The notes: generated by a model from the sequence alone, not told the origin. A DNA stretch of 64,000 nt from Eumeta japonica (GCA_005406025.1 BGZK01000180.1:434001-498000); one strand, 5' to 3'; shown: positions 11,859-25,180, counted from the stretch's first letter. Translations and numbers: made by a program.

Positions 11859-14800
11859 ATGTATATTCTAATCTGGGGCTGCGCCTTACTGGTGGTCTTC
11901 TACCTGTATCTACGTAAGAAACATTCTTACTTTAAAGACCATGGTGTCAACCATCTACCGCCGGCGCCAGTTTTTGGTAATGTCACGAAGACTATCTTGA
12001 GGATGGAGCACTTCGTTAATAACCTCAATAAATTATATTTTGCTTTTCCTGAAGACAGGTAAGTGGCAATTAAAAAAATACTTTTTCTAACAGATCTTTA
12101 AGCTCATAACTCTTTCAATATTTTAAGACCATTTAATATTCTTCTTTCAATATAAACTTTCACACTGTCTGTGGTTGATTTCTATTATCAAAAGTTAATT
12201 TCAATGCATTGTCAACTAGCTGTGTAAAACTAAAAATGTTTTATTAGATAAATAACTTCATACAAATAAATATACTACTTGAACGTTATACAGGATGGAA
12301 TCGATCATGCATCTTTCCGTAAATATTAATAATCTCCTCCTTTTTAGAACAACTTTGCCAAAGTAACTATAATAAAAATATATTATTGGAAATATGCTTA
12401 TAAATAACATAAATTAATAAAGAGAAAATCCTGCTTGGCGCGTGGGCACTCGTGCGCCGCACGGGGTGATATGAAAATTGCTGAAGACATTATTACATCA
12501 GTCTTTGATTTTTTACATGTATTCCACTCACCTCTAAACAAAAAAGGCAAACTAAAGCAAATTATCGGGTAAACGATACGTCACCCAACTTAACTTACGC
12601 AACTTCCCCAAAAATAAATCATGTTTACATTTCGATAGCAATAAAAGGCATTGTCATTAAACAGTTAAACATTAATCACACACAAACTTAGTTTCAAAAA
12701 CGCCAATATCATAAACATAACATTTTATAACAACATACCTAAACCTCTAAAGCCGTGCGTTCGGTCGTTAACCGCACACGGCCGTCCGCGGCGCGTCGAC
12801 ATGGGTCAACGTGCTGCGATTCAATGACACCTGTCTGCAGGCCTCTGATAACGTGGTAGGCGGGTTTGATGGAGGAGGAGGGGGCGCATCGTGCGCGCAT
12901 TACCTAAGGATGGATGTATCGCATTAGATTACACGCTTACGTTTTGACCTATTTTTCTCAGGAACGGCTACTTCAATGACTATGGTTCCTTTGTCAAAGT
13001 TGTTCTAAAAAAAAGGAGATTACGAATATTTAAAGAAAAATGCATGATAGATTCCATACGGTATATGATGTAAAATTTAACAAGTATGTTGTGTCAATAT
13101 ACATAATTCTGTAAGATTTTCAGTAACGGAGGAGCACTAAAAACTGGTCCTAACTAGTCTTAATCTGTAATAAAAAAGTCGTCGATGATATGTAATATCT
13201 CAGTAATGAACATAATTGTTTAGATACTTAAGTTGTGTACTGATAAGACGATCCTAAACCTTGTGTAATAATTTTTAAATTTTATGAAAATATTGACACA
13301 CACATGCTGCAACGCAAGCAGTAAGTAGTGCCTAAAATGTATATTTTATGAAATCGTTCGGATCACACTCCTCACCATTTCCTGTTACACATTATGATAC
13401 CGAGATAAATGATACCGAGAGATAAGATATTACCCATCAAATACAGTAAAAATGACTCCATGTACTTATAAATGTTCTTAGAGGAAATATAAACTTGAAT
13501 GTATAAAATGAAAATATTTAATTCTTTACAGGTTTGTAGGCAATTATGATTTCGTAAGCCCCACGGTGATGATACGTGACCTGGAGTTGTTGAAGCTGAT
13601 CGGCGTAAAAGATTTTGACTACTTCACTGACCATCGCGCTTTTACAAGCGATAATGATCCAGTGTTCGCGAAAAGCCTGTTCGGGCTCAAAGGTTAATAT
13701 TTAGTATTTTAGTATGTAACAGATGGAACACAATCGTAGTTTTAACCTTTTTCTAGCAAAATTATTGAAATGTTCTACTAGCTTAATAAATTTCCATTAA
13801 AAATAAATGAACGCAGAGATTTAGCAATGTTGATTTATTCTGTTATATACGGTGTTATTTCACAGAAATCCCTGATTGTTTGCGACATGTGGTAATATAT
13901 AGCATGCAACCCATCGCTGATCTTCGAATCTGTTCTTCCACTATACATTCTCATCCAATGAACTGAAAATTTATACAAGAGCAGTGACAGATATCGAAAA
14001 TCACCAATTATTTAGATACAATCTCTATATAGTTTTATGCCAATTCAAGATAACTTTAGAAAAATGTAGACAATTACATCTACCAGGGTCAGGAGTGTCG
14101 CAACTACCAATAGTTGTCACAGGATAACTATCACCAAATTATTACCCAAATTGTCAATGGCAAGCCACCATTTGTATATTTATTTGGCATTAAGCATATT
14201 ATCCCTATATTGACACCTTAAAATTGAAAACGATTCCAAAACATTTAATTTTAAGGTTTCCTCACATACATGTAAAACATCAAATTTGTGATGTTTTACA
14301 TGTATGTACTTAGTTTATGACTGACTGTTGTTTCGTTTAATGTTTCTATAAGCCAAAATCTTTGCATCTAGTTTCGAAACAATGTCCAATTTTGTCTACA
14401 TATGAATGTTAGTATTCGTCGCAAGTTAATGTCTCTACGTAGTCTACATTCATTGTTTCACAATGTTTTTAAAGTATATTCTTAATATTCTTGAATATTA
14501 TGGCACGATATTGAACAAAGTTTCAAAAAGAGCACGCTCTTTTCTTGCGGATCCTCTTGTCGAAGTTCATTGGGAATACCGCTGATTATAAATTATTCCA
14601 AAACTCCACCGTATATTGCGGAAAATTGCAATGAAGCTTAAGGTAGTAGAATATCATTCATCAAGAGGGTGCTGTTCGTATTTCCAGCAAACGGAACGAT
14701 AACGGAAATCAACAGTTGGAATGAGAGTGAACATTTGTATAGAGCACTCCTCAAAGTATATGCGATAGAGAATGCACAAAGATGCTATATTCCTTCGCAA

Positions 14801-17800
14801 AGTCAACGGATCGAATTGTCCGGATACTACAGGTTCGCCGACGATTCGACAGGATTCGCGGTGAATACAGTCTATAGGCAAAAGTAGATATTGGGGTGCT
14901 CCAGCCCAGAGGTGACAACAACATTCTAGACGAAGTCAGACCTGCAGCTTTTAAAGTAAGAGGCGATAATGCAACTCGAAGTACTGTCGCGTTCTTTTGA
15001 GCATTCCAAGCTCGTAGAAGTTAATTTTACTTTGCTCTATATTTGATCGCGAAACTTCTATAAATATGTCGACACCAATTATTCCGATACTAGACGTAAA
15101 ACTAAGTGAAGTGTTTCCGAAGAGAGAAGAAGGGATAAAGTTGAATTCTTAAAGGCTAAGCGTGCAAAGTTTTGTTTTTTGTCGGTTAAATTCAACGAGG
15201 TAAAGTTTACCCCATTCCAAGATTTACTCTATTGCTGTCTTGATTTCAGACTCAAGTTGGTTTTGACACATGTATTTCAAGTGAATGTATGACATGTAAA
15301 ATGAAATGATTAATTAAGTAATTATAAATTGTTCTATTGGTTTTTAAATGGAGAATGATTTTAGATCTTATCAAACATTTTAGGTCAGAAGTGGCGTAAC
15401 ATGCGGTCCACGCTGAGCCCCGCGTTCACGGGCTCCAAACTGCGGGGTATGGTACCGCTCATTCAGGACTGCAGCAAGAACCTCGTCAGATACTTAAAGG
15501 AAGAGATTAAAAAACATGATGGTGGGTACTATTTTTAAATATGATTACTAATATTGTTTGTATGTGGGATTAAATAAAAAATATACATATGAGTGAATTG
15601 ATCGTGGTGTATATTTTCAGAGGGCTTCTTGGACGTAAATACTAAAGACTTGTTCACGCGGTATGCCAACGACGTGATCGCGACTTGTGCCTTCGGCCTT
15701 AAGGTGGACTCCATCGCTGAGAAAAACAACGAATTCTATAGAATGGGATATAAACTCTCGAACTTCACTTATGTGCAAATATTGAAGATGGTTGCTATAC
15801 TTGTGTTTCCTTTCGTTAATAAGGTAATTAATTTAAAATAAATTAACTAATGAGAAAAGACAAATGAAAGTGGATTTGAAAGAAATCTACAGATCAAATG
15901 TCTGTGGTGGAAGACTTAAGAAGAGCTTTTTGATAAAAGCTTCCAGAGTTTTCATCAAATTGTGGAACTATAATAAGCATGATATCTTAAGAATTAAAAA
16001 TTGATAAACTCGCAGGAAATTAGTAATGAATGATAGTCAAATAAAAGAGATATATAAAGACGTACCAAGTACAGGTTCGTATATTCTGTGGCTTTGGAAA
16101 AAAACTATGAGTTTGTCTTATAACACGCATTTTTATGATGTAGACTATAAATAATTTTAAGCAGCATCTAAATAGCTTGGTTGTATCAAAATATACATGT
16201 AATATATACTTTTAATATAATCAAGTATCTAAGGCGCAAACTGACGATTATTTTATAGAGAGTAAAAGAGAAAGTATGTACGATGCACCTTACCCAGCAT
16301 TGCCCGAGTACAATGAGCTGCCCGTGTGTATTAACTTGACTCGACCTGTATCAAATATAGAATCGCGTATCATGTAAATTGTTTCTTTCGCTTGAAATTG
16401 TTTCATAAACAATGTATTTTGTATAACACGTATATTGTTTATGAAAAACTATTATTAAAAGTTGTTCGTGTACTCTTCCAATGTAACCAAATACCAAAAA
16501 GAATTGTTTGATAACGGGAATAAAATTCCCGATGTTTACTTAATTGACCGTATAAGTCACATATATGACTTTGTATGTACTTTTAATGAGATCTTCTAAA
16601 CCATTAGAGTTATAATAAAAGAGAAGAAAAAAGAAACCACATAACACTAGCAGTAGGGTGATTAAAATCTCATGCGACATGCACAATTGAATATAAGTTG
16701 GAAGAGCATATTTTATTAAAAATAAGAATGTCTCTATTTATGTACACGTGTTAAAAGTATTACTTCTCTGTGGTAATTACACAGATGCTACATACAATCG
16801 ACGTAATTATAATTGATTTGTAATAAGTTCAAAATAATATTAGAAAATACCCAGAAACAGAATATCTTGCCGATGTAGTCCTATGAGCGCCGATCCCTAG
16901 TAAGACAAAGGCATGATAGAAGAAGGAGATGAAAAATACTTTTCATGTAGTAAACAAAACTTAATCAAACTACACAGAATCTAACTTTTTTTGTCAAATA
17001 TTTTATATTTTAGGTTGAGTCAGGAAAGAATAGGCATTCCAAAATTAGTTTACCAAATGACATCTTTATTTATCATTTAAACAACATTATTAGTTAAAAG
17101 ATTATTTGATTATCGACAAATAGTAAATAAATCCTTTATGATTCAAGTGCTTCTATTAATTGTGCGGGTCTAGTTCACCAAAACTGTAGTCTATAAAAGA
17201 AATTAAATATTTTTGATTAAAATAGTGCACATGTTTATACAAAAACTCTCTTTATAGAAAATAATCAATTGCGTTATCATTTGTTAAGTCAAAATTTGGT
17301 ATTATGAAATATGAATTTGCGAAATATGAAATATGAATTTGAGAAAAAATATGAATATGAACTATACTAAAAATTTCTGTAGGCAAGCCGAAATTAGGGA
17401 TTGTATATGCAACTCTGAAGTAATAAGTCCATAAAACGTAGATGGTATTTTATCGATAAATAAAAACATGTTTTAAACAATGACAAATTTTTTTATTCTT
17501 GCTAAGTAACACGTAAGTGTTACTTAGCAAGAATGAAAAATTAACTTATGTTCGTCATTCGTTCGTATTATGTTCGTCAAATATGATTATAATGTTTTCT
17601 ATATTAGTGGCAGATTATAATATTTATTATATATAGATTTATAAGGGGAGTTGTTCTGGAGTTGTTGGAGGACTACTTATCTAATAGATTTCAACGTGTT
17701 AAAATTAATGGTGTAATGAGTTCAAAAATGAAGGTCTCTGTTGGTGTTCCTCAAGGGACGATTCTTGGTCCTTTGCTTTTTATACTATATATAAATGATG

Positions 17801-20800
17801 TCTTTGAAATGCTTCCTGACGGCTCAATAGTTTCTTATGCTGATGATACGGCAGTTCTTTGCTCGGGTTAAAATTGGAATGAAGTTCAAGAAAGAACTAC
17901 AAAGTGGTTGGAAACATTAAATGTATGGCTATGTATTAATCAACTATCCTTAAATATAGACAAGACTACATATATTACTTTTGAATGCTATTCGGACAGT
18001 GTTCCTAATATCTCTGATGTATATATAGATAATAAAAAACTAAATAGAGTAAATTTCTGTAAATACTTGGGTATAACACTTGACTCATGTATGAAATAGG
18101 ATTTTCATGTAAAAGAACTGATTAAAAAAATTAAGTACATTGTTTTTGTTTTTTATAAGTTGAGTTTAACTATGAATGTAAAAACTTTGAGAATAATTTA
18201 TCAGGCCTTAGCTGAAAGTGTAATTAATTATGGTATAAATGCTTGGGGTGGTGCGTATAGCAATGCGTTAAATTCACTAGTCCGAATTCAAAATAAGTTA
18301 ATTAAAAAAATTAGCAGTGAGTCTGTTTTAGGAGTTAAAAAATCGTTCATATTTAGTTCTATCATGCTGCACTACGACCAATGTAAGAATAAATATAGCA
18401 ATATAATGGTAAATACTAGAAATAAGTCAATTTCGTTACCAAAGAGAAAGAGAACTATATCGTCGAAGAGTGCCAGTTATGTTGCAGTTAAATATTATAA
18501 TGAACTTTCAAATAATCTAAAAATGTTAGTTGGTAGTAAAAAATCCATTAAGATAAAACTGACTAAGTGGATAAAAAACTTTGATATTGAGTAGTGAGTT
18601 TCTGTAGTTTCTTAGGTTTAGGTTTTTGTAGTTTTTAAGTTATGAAATTATAGTAATTACTTTGTAGTATTAGCAATGTTGGATATGTTATGCCAGTCCT
18701 ATGTACAGATGGAAATCATCTCTATGGGACATATATTCTTGTTTTTTATACATGTAATCTACTGTGTATACTTTTCGGGATATCTGTAATTGTTTTACTG
18801 GTAATAAATATTACTATTATTATTATTTCAAAATTGACAATAATACAATATTTCTAAATTCAACAAAAAAATTCTTGGTTTTAGATAACTGAAATGCAAG
18901 TGTTTCCAAAAGACGTTACTTCATTTTTGAGGCAAATAGTCTTGGATACCATGGCCAACAGAGACGAAAATAACAAATACAGACCAGATGTAATACAAAT
19001 TCTTTTGGAAGTTAAGAAAGGTAATAAAAACTGGTAAAACGGTAGCTTTAACATTAAATAACTGTTAAAAAATTTTTATGATTTTTTTCAATAAATTAAT
19101 TTTCATGTATTTTTTCAGGAATCCTACAGCACGAAAATGTGAAAGATGATAAAGATGCAGGGTTTGCGACTGTGGAGGAATCAAACATTGGAAAAAGCGC
19201 CATTAAGTATGGTGAGAAACAGGAATAACATAAAAACTGCATAAATGAAAATGACATATTTCTAGCTTGTAGACGAACCAGGATACCATTCCACTTTAGC
19301 TGCCTTTCAGTTGTTTATAAAATTATCTATTAGAGTTTTGCCCGTTCATCATTTTAGAGGAGCATGATTTACAAAACATTTATCACAATGAAATATTTAG
19401 GAGAATTTTCTCAATATTTTACTTATGTAAAGATGTTTGGTAAATGATACGCTACAGTCTGAAATTTCTAATTGCTTATTAAAATTTTATAAGAAGATTT
19501 AATATGGATGATGGTAATAACTTTTTCAAATGTAAAGATATTAATAAATTTGAAATAAATATGTTTTAATATTGTCTTTTAGCTTGGGATGACGATGATC
19601 TAGTCGCACAGGCTATTCTGTTTTTCCTGGCTGGTTTCGATACTGTGTCCACGGCGATGGTGTTTCTCATGTACGAACTGGCGGTCAACGAAGATGTTCA
19701 GACTAAACTGAGACAAGAAATCGACACTTACTATGAAAAATATCAAGACAAAATCGACTACGATAAGATAAACGAGATGATCTACTTAGATATGGTACTT
19801 TCAGGTATGAAAATGTTCACTTCGAGTGACGAAGTGTAAGAGTTTTCAAAAGGAAGCTCTTTGTGAAAAACAATGAACTTGTGCTGGCATACTTTACTTT
19901 TTACCAAGGGAAAAATTCAAAAATCTGTGTAATTTTATCACACAAAATGGAACAAAAACAGTTGCAGCATGTAATGTAAACCAATGAACAAGAGAATATT
20001 TTAACGTGTCGCCATGAAAATGGAGAGATTTTCAAAAAGTGGGCAAGTTTAAATTTTTCTTGTTATAATAAACATGATAAAAATAACTATGAAATTGTTG
20101 AAATTCCTGGAATTAATATATATCCAGTATCAATATTGAAGGAAAGGAAAATCGCTAACACTCAATGGATGAAATGTCTCTCTATATTGTACGGAGCACT
20201 AAGAACGTGGTTGATATTCGAACTGTCCCATTTATTATGCAACTTTATATCATTTTTGCTAATTCCGTTTTCTATTTCAGTTTCGTTTTCTGTTAGTTCG
20301 GATCTGGTTTTATTCTCAATTCTTGTTCGGTTCAGTCTGTTTTTCAATAGCGGTGTTGTTTCAATTTTAATCTTGGTCTCATAATCGATTCCAATATCGA
20401 TTTCGGGTTCAACACCGACTCCGTTTTCTATTACGTAAATTCACAAGAACGTTTTAAAATATGAAAAACACCTTGTGACAATTAAAAAGATATCCTATTT
20501 GTTGTTAAATGTACGTTGTTGAACTGTTCAGTCGTTTACACGTATCTAAATAACAATTAACACATTGTCACAAAATAGCGCACGTATAAAAATATATAGA
20601 TAGAATATACTATTAACACAGAATGTAGCGAGAAAGATTTGTCATTCATTTTATTTTAAAATGACATTCGTTATTATTAACCGTCGTTTTGCAATGGGAT
20701 TATTAATACTCATTCTTAATTTTGCCTTTCCTCTCTTTTATCTTCTTAATCCATATGCACTTTCTTTCCCTCGATACAAACCATCTTCGTCTTATCATTT

Positions 20801-23642
20801 ATCTTTCCTAGCCCTTATCTATCTCCAAAGTAAAACGAGTTAATATGTATGACCGATAAAATAATACTAATTACTTTTGAGTTATTTAGTTATAAGGGGC
20901 GACATAGATAAACACAAAGTAATTCGTAGTTTATGTGACGTTAACGATGAGTTCTATCTCATTTCAACTTCTAAATGTCATCAAATACGATTATGCTGTT
21001 GTCGAGTCATAAAAAAGCATGTGAACGAACAAATAGAAAGACAAACAGGCAGTAGCTCATGTATTTTTAAACAGTACGTTCTATAAGTACACCAAATTTC
21101 AACAAAACTAGTTCAACTATTGTCGAGTTGTAAACAGATAAAAAGACAATGAGACAGACAAAAATTAGTTTAAGTTCTTTCTCAGTATTCCTATTACTTG
21201 AATAGTAAATTTAATAATATCGATTAAATGGTTTAGCCATGAAAAAGTAACAAATAGATATATAGTTTTACATTCACATTTGTAATAAGAATGATGTAAG
21301 GGATTTTAATATAGTAAGATACAAGCTTAATGTATGTCGAATATTGAATGAAATTTATCATGTGTAAGTAAATATAATTAAAAGATTCAATCGTTCAATT
21401 TTAAACCGATCGAAACCGGCTTGTACACATATAACGCCACGGTTTTTTTTAATATAGGTATTTTTTCAGCAATAACCATAAGAAATGGCCACCTTCGTTA
21501 TTATAACTCAATCTTACAATATTAATAAAACATATATTTTCAGAGAGTTTAAGAAAATGGCCGCCAGCACCGAGTCTCGACCGAGTGTCTCAAAAAGAAT
21601 ACAATTTAGGGAAACCTAATAGAGAGGCTACAAAGGATTTCTATGTGAGTGATTATATACGATTATATACGTGTTGTATTTATATTTATATGGATGAAAA
21701 AATCTATTCCGGAATGATGTTTGTAAGTTCATACAACATACTGAAATAGATGTAAAGATTTCGTAACATTTGTCATATAAATTGCTTTTTGTTAGCTTGA
21801 AAAAGGGGCGCAAGTGGTAGTCCCAGTATGTTCGATCCATCATGATCCTAAATATTACCCGGATCCCGCGCGTTTTGACCCGGAACGGTTTTCGGACGAC
21901 AACAAACGCAACATCAAACCATTCACTTATATGCCCTTTGGCATAGGGCCGAGGAACTGCATAGGTAAGAAAAGTTCCTTTGTTTTTAAAGAATAAGCAC
22001 ATGACTTTAAATGTATCCCTTTTTTTATATAGTGTAAGGAGAATCATTTGTGAGAGTCAAATTTCTCTGTAAGATAATCACGGCCTTTTATGTTGGTGAT
22101 TTACCGAGTGAAAATACAAAAATAATATATTAATAAGACAATCATATTCTACACGGTGATTTTTATGAATATCATTGACCATACTCATCGTTAAGAGAGT
22201 TATAATATTAAGGGTATCGCTGTTCCGATTTAGAGTGCTTACAATATTAGGATATCATAGAATATCTGCCGTTAATATTAATAATGGTCAACACATGCAC
22301 CTTTTAAAGGATGTTTCGCAATCCTAATATTATACAATTCCATAAACAATTAAATTTTGACGTAAAAATCTTTATAATAATAAAATAATTACTGGATGGT
22401 GCTGAAGCGAATTTGATGTTTTTTCCAAACGTTTATTAGTGGATTGCCGTTTTTTTAGGAAGTAATATGATATTTCATAGGGGGAAAGTGGGCCATAGGA
22501 ATTGTCAGGGAAAGTATAGGATATCTGATAGAGGAGGGAGCCAATCAGCGTAACCCTCACTCATTGGACTCGGTACGTCACGTTTGTATTGTGTGTGAGT
22601 TTGTATTGGACCGGTGAGATGCTATCTCACCGGTCCAAATGGCCCATTTTTGTGCTGCAAGTTATAGAGTCACACTTATCATATATTTGGGATAGTACAT
22701 AAATTAAGTTAGATCTATCTATCGAAACAAATGGTACAGTGTGACGTAATTCAGAGTCACTTGCATGTCTATGTCTACCGAGAGAGCTAATCCCTGGGAA
22801 CTGGTTTAAATTCTCCATCTGTGATCTTCAATAAATATTCATCACGCCTTTAACGCAAATAATTTCAACTAACGCGTAAAATTTTTACACTATATTCGTC
22901 TAATGGGTGCGAAGTACATATAAATTATCTTTCTATTTTAATTAACTACAAACATTAATAAGATTTGGATAACCCTTTTATATACAATTAAATTAATGAC
23001 CGGTAGTGTTGCTAGTCAATTTCTCATTCGTTGTTGGAAAAATTCTTCTAAACTTGTTTTATTTTATCATTTTAATTCTATCACTGTTTACATTACTATG
23101 TTTAGCACGAAATTATTCAAATGCGAATTGCAATCACAGTACTTGAGACACTACATCATTTTAAAGTTTAAGGAAAAGTCAATTTAAATAAAATTTTGAA
23201 AACGCGTTCCTATTCTTAAGAACGATAGATATTTGCTATTATAAAACTAAACTATTGGACTAAATTAGATTAAATCTTCTTTTCCCATTTTAGAATCTAT
23301 ACTTTTCCCCAAACTATATCGGTTGAGTTACGTACGGCCCTGGCACGATATGCTGTGGAATCAATATAATGAATATGCGATCACTACATAATATATGTGA
23401 AGGGTCCTAAAAAGACAAATATGGATATAGTCAGTCAATGTGATTACATTTTGATTTATGTGACAGGTTCCCGTTTTGCTCTAACGGAAGTGAAGTCCAT
23501 GGCGTTCGACTTGCTTAGACATTTTGAAATATCTCCAGCGTCCAAAACCAGAGTACCGGCCGAGCTGGATCCGTCGGAGGCCTTTACCATGCGTATGCTC
23601 GGTGGACACTGGATTAGAATAAGACTTAGAGATAATAAGTAA
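11859..23642 (+). CDS. CYP9: Cytochrome P450, CYP9 family, gene 1 (10 exons, 532 aa)
   Basis: Haem-thiolate monooxygenase, inferred to sit in the ER membrane and to oxidise foreign or plant compounds, as CYP9 enzymes of insects do. Coding exons: 11859-12058, 13532-13692, 15384-15521, 15621-15823, 18885-19020, 19119-19211, 19583-19804, 21544-21644, 21796-21964, 23467-23642; every junction is GT-AG. Residues 1-18 form the anchor, and LPPAPVFGN (33-41) is the hinge. W124-R128 is WRNMR; AGFDT is at 327-331; ESLR at 385-388 is the ExxR; DPERF is at 446-450; FGIGPRNCIG (466-475) holds the haem Cys473. The ATG at 11859 is preferred over one at 11811 because a CAG acceptor ends at 11856 and the other two genes start at the same place. 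The protein is full length with no break seen. The subfamily is not assigned. Confidence 0.92.
12291..13061. mobile_element. TIR DNA element in intron 1 of gene 1
   Basis: The left end (12291-12360) and the reverse complement of the right end (12995-13061) match over about 65 bases, with shared blocks ATGGAATC, ATCATGCAT and TTTAGAACAACTTTG. TATA is found directly outside both ends (12287-12290 and 13062-13065), a likely target duplication. The interior has GC-rich patches at about 12436-12470 and 12770-12900 and no coding sequence, so it is a non-autonomous element of about 770 bp. TA-type insertion would fit the Tc1/mariner group, but the family is not identified. Confidence 0.8.
14264..14307. 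repeat. Near-perfect palindrome in intron 2 of gene 1
   Basis: ACATACATGTAAAACATCA pairs with TGATGTTTTACATGTATGT across a short AT loop. Confidence 0.75.
14470..14885 (-). pseudogene. C-terminal fragment of a non-LTR retrotransposon
   Basis: The minus strand from 14881 reads CRIVGEPVV, DPLTLRRNIASLCILYRIYF and LIPTVDFRYR, then continues in a shifted frame. This is the conserved block after the reverse transcriptase of Jockey/CR1-like elements of Lepidoptera (LxxLxxRRxxAsLCxfYRIyxGeCS...IPxxxFRxR). It is 5'-truncated and frameshifted, inside intron 2 of gene 1 and opposite in strand. A second diverged piece of the same sort lies at 24690-25180. Confidence 0.7.
15840..17490. other. Intron 4 of gene 1, unassigned part
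   Basis: AT-rich DNA between exon 4 and the retroelement. No gene or clear repeat is seen. Confidence 0.5.
17495..17534. repeat. Perfect 40-bp palindrome
   Basis: Arms of 18 bases (ATTCTTGCTAAGTAACAC and its exact complement) flank the 4-base spacer GTAA. It lies in intron 4 of gene 1, 106 bases before the retroelement. Confidence 0.85.
17640..18830 (+). pseudogene. 5'-truncated Jockey-like non-LTR retrotransposon in intron 4 of gene 1
   Basis: The reading starts inside the reverse transcriptase (LEDYLSNRFQRVKING, then VGVPQGTILGPLLFILYIND and the catalytic YADDTAVLC). It runs on through LNIDKTTYITF and KYLGITLDS to a lysine-rich C-terminus that stops at 18594. Stops at 17869 and 18097 interrupt it. 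The 3' UTR ends in an ATT-repeat tail at about 18800-18830. The sense orientation in the intron and the short 5'-truncated form fit normal target-primed insertion. The copy cannot make active reverse transcriptase. Confidence 0.85.
20040..20450 (+). repeat. Low-complexity C/T/G stretch with a loose TTCGGTTTC-like period
   Basis: In intron 7 of gene 1, 20250-20430 is built of variations on TTCGGTTC, TTCTGTTTC and TCGATTTCG. Open frames across it on both strands (20136-20384 and 20162-20347) are by-products of this composition. Confidence 0.5.
20870..21310 (+). repeat. Dispersed repeat, two diverged units
   Basis: Units containing AAATTTCAACAAAACTAGTTC and GATTAAATGGTTTAGCCATGA match the theme 'aaatttcatcaaaatcggttcagtagtgaaa' that is common in lepidopteran genomes. 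A related copy lies at 37290-37600 in intron 1 of gene 2. Confidence 0.45.
22606..22638. repeat. Perfect palindrome in intron 9 of gene 1
   Basis: TTGGACCGGTGAGAT (22606-22620) and its exact complement (22624-22638) flank GCT. Confidence 0.85.
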
Positions 23643-23738
23643 TGAAGTTTAATAAAATAAGGATTATTTTGTGAAAATTTCAATGTTTTGTCACCAAATT
23701 TTGCTGTCGAAATAGTAGCAATACTAAAACATGATTTT

Positions 23739-23744
23739 AATAAA
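23739..23744 (+). terminator. Polyadenylation signal of gene 1
   Basis: AATAAA lies 97 bases after the stop, in the same context as after gene 0. Confidence 0.65.
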
Positions 23745-23784
23745 TATTTCAACAACTAAGATGTTTTGAATTTATATAAATATG

Positions 23785-24245
23785 TTGTTTTTTCTCGCAT
23801 ATGCGGTGGCAAAGTGGTATACGGCGGTTTGGTTTCATTACGTTTTGATAGAGAATCGCAATTGACTATCGATTATTGGATTTCTTTCAGTGATCTGGTG
23901 TGGAACCCAAGTAACCAGTTTTTTTATATATCCAGCCTTTTTCAAATGGGTCAAAAGTGTTTCATGATCACTCCCCAGCTCTTCAGCTATGGCGTAAGAA
24001 CTAATATGGCGATCTTGCTCTACTTTTTTCAAAATGACATCGATTTTATACGTAACAGATCGACGAGAGCGAGGTTCATTTTTGACTTCCGGACTGAAAA
24101 CGATTGAACCAGTTTTGCGTTATCGACACCACATTAGGTCCATAAACGTCACAAATTTTTTTCGTCGCTTGTGTCGAATTTTTCCTTTTTTTATAATAAA
24201 TCTTCACAATGTATTAAATTTCTACTTTACATTCAGTCATTTTAG
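23785..24245 (-). pseudogene. Mariner transposase, N-terminal fragment
   Basis: The minus strand reads KICDVYGPNVVS near 24140, then NEPRSRRSVTYKID, then KKVEQDRHISSYAIAEEL, HLKKAGYIKKLVTWVPHQ and TERN. This is the DNA-binding helix-turn-helix part of a mariner transposase, including the WVPHxL(T/I) linker motif, here WVPHQIT. A frameshift lies before 24032, and the catalytic DDD part is absent after about 23838. It begins just beyond the gene 1 polyadenylation site. Confidence 0.8.
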
Positions 24246-24285
24246 TGGACAAAAAATAATGTAAAAATTGCAGAACACTGTTTTG

Positions 24286-24535
24286 ATTCAAATTCAAAAT
24301 CACTTTCTTTCATAGGTTATAAAATAATACTTGAAATACGTCAATATTTTTGGCGAATTTTATCGCTCGTTCGGAAAGCAGTTTTCCCTCAAGAAGAACG
24401 AGCAAGAAACTTAAAGGTAGCTCTTTTCTAATTCCATCATGCATAGCCAAAACAAAAAAAACAAAAAAAAAAAAAACATTAATGAACGAATCAGTCCAAT
24501 AATAAATTGAGCCGCTTATGCCCATGGATATTTTA
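24286..24535 (-). mobile_element. 3' UTR fragment of the intron-4 retroelement family of gene 2
   Basis: Read in reverse, this segment matches 40800-41035: the CATGGGCATAAGCGG region, the TTTTGTTTTGG run, CTTGCTCGTTCTTC, CGAACGAGCG and GACGTATTTCAAGT blocks come in the same order and end at the same 3' tail. It is a 3'-end-only insertion of the same non-LTR family. Confidence 0.8.
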
Positions 24536-24689
24536 AATTTTTAATTTTATCTCTAAAATATCATATATTTCAGCCAGTACAAACCACACAGCCAACTGCC
24601 TTTTACTTAAAATACGAAAAACTTTCCCAGATCTTCTATTTTAAAATCCAACTAATTTACCTTAAAAAACTGAATCATCGCCTCTTATT

Positions 24690-25180
24690 TTATGAGGTGC
24701 AAGTCCTACCTCATCTAGAGTATTGTTGGCATCTCCGAGTTGGGGCCGCCAACATCAAATTTTGTCTCGAAACTGTATCTAATGCCGAGCGTCTTGAATC
24801 GTCAGCTCTCCTGAGTAATCGGGCAATTAGATCTTTATCATTTGTGAAGAGATGTAGCAACTTTGTTCATGCTTTATTAAGGAGCGCTCTGAAAACCTGT
24901 TCCACTTCATTCCTGCCACTGATTTACGTCATTATTCCGCTTGCTGCCATCACCATCAGCAGCGACTTGATGGCGGGCATTCTATTACCATACGCTTCGT
25001 GTACAAGTTTATGCCACATGTGGTGCGGCTTTGGAACGATTTGCCATTGGTGGTAGAGTGAGTAGTCTTATTTAAAGGTCTGCAATGTATTAGTGGCTTG
25101 CCTGGTTTTGCGAGTGTCTATGAGCTGCAGTGACCATCAACTTTTCATTGGCTTACATGCTCGTTTGCCTCTTATAAATC
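24690..25180 (+). pseudogene. Decayed non-LTR retrotransposon C-terminus and 3' UTR
   Basis: Frame-shifting pieces read LPHLEYCWHLRVGA, then LFHFIPATDLRHY, then HHHQQRLDGGHSITIRF and RLWNDLP. These are the conserved tail blocks of Jockey/CR1-like elements. The following 3' UTR (GTGACCATCAACTTTTCATT, then GCTCGTTTGCC) is a typical lepidopteran end of such elements. Confidence 0.65.

Noticed and set aside
20136..20384. Two overlapping frames on opposite strands
   Set aside because: Both come from a low-complexity stretch.
24697..25056. 119-codon plus-strand frame as a gene
   Set aside because: The meaningful text is in shifted frames and is the tail of a non-LTR element.
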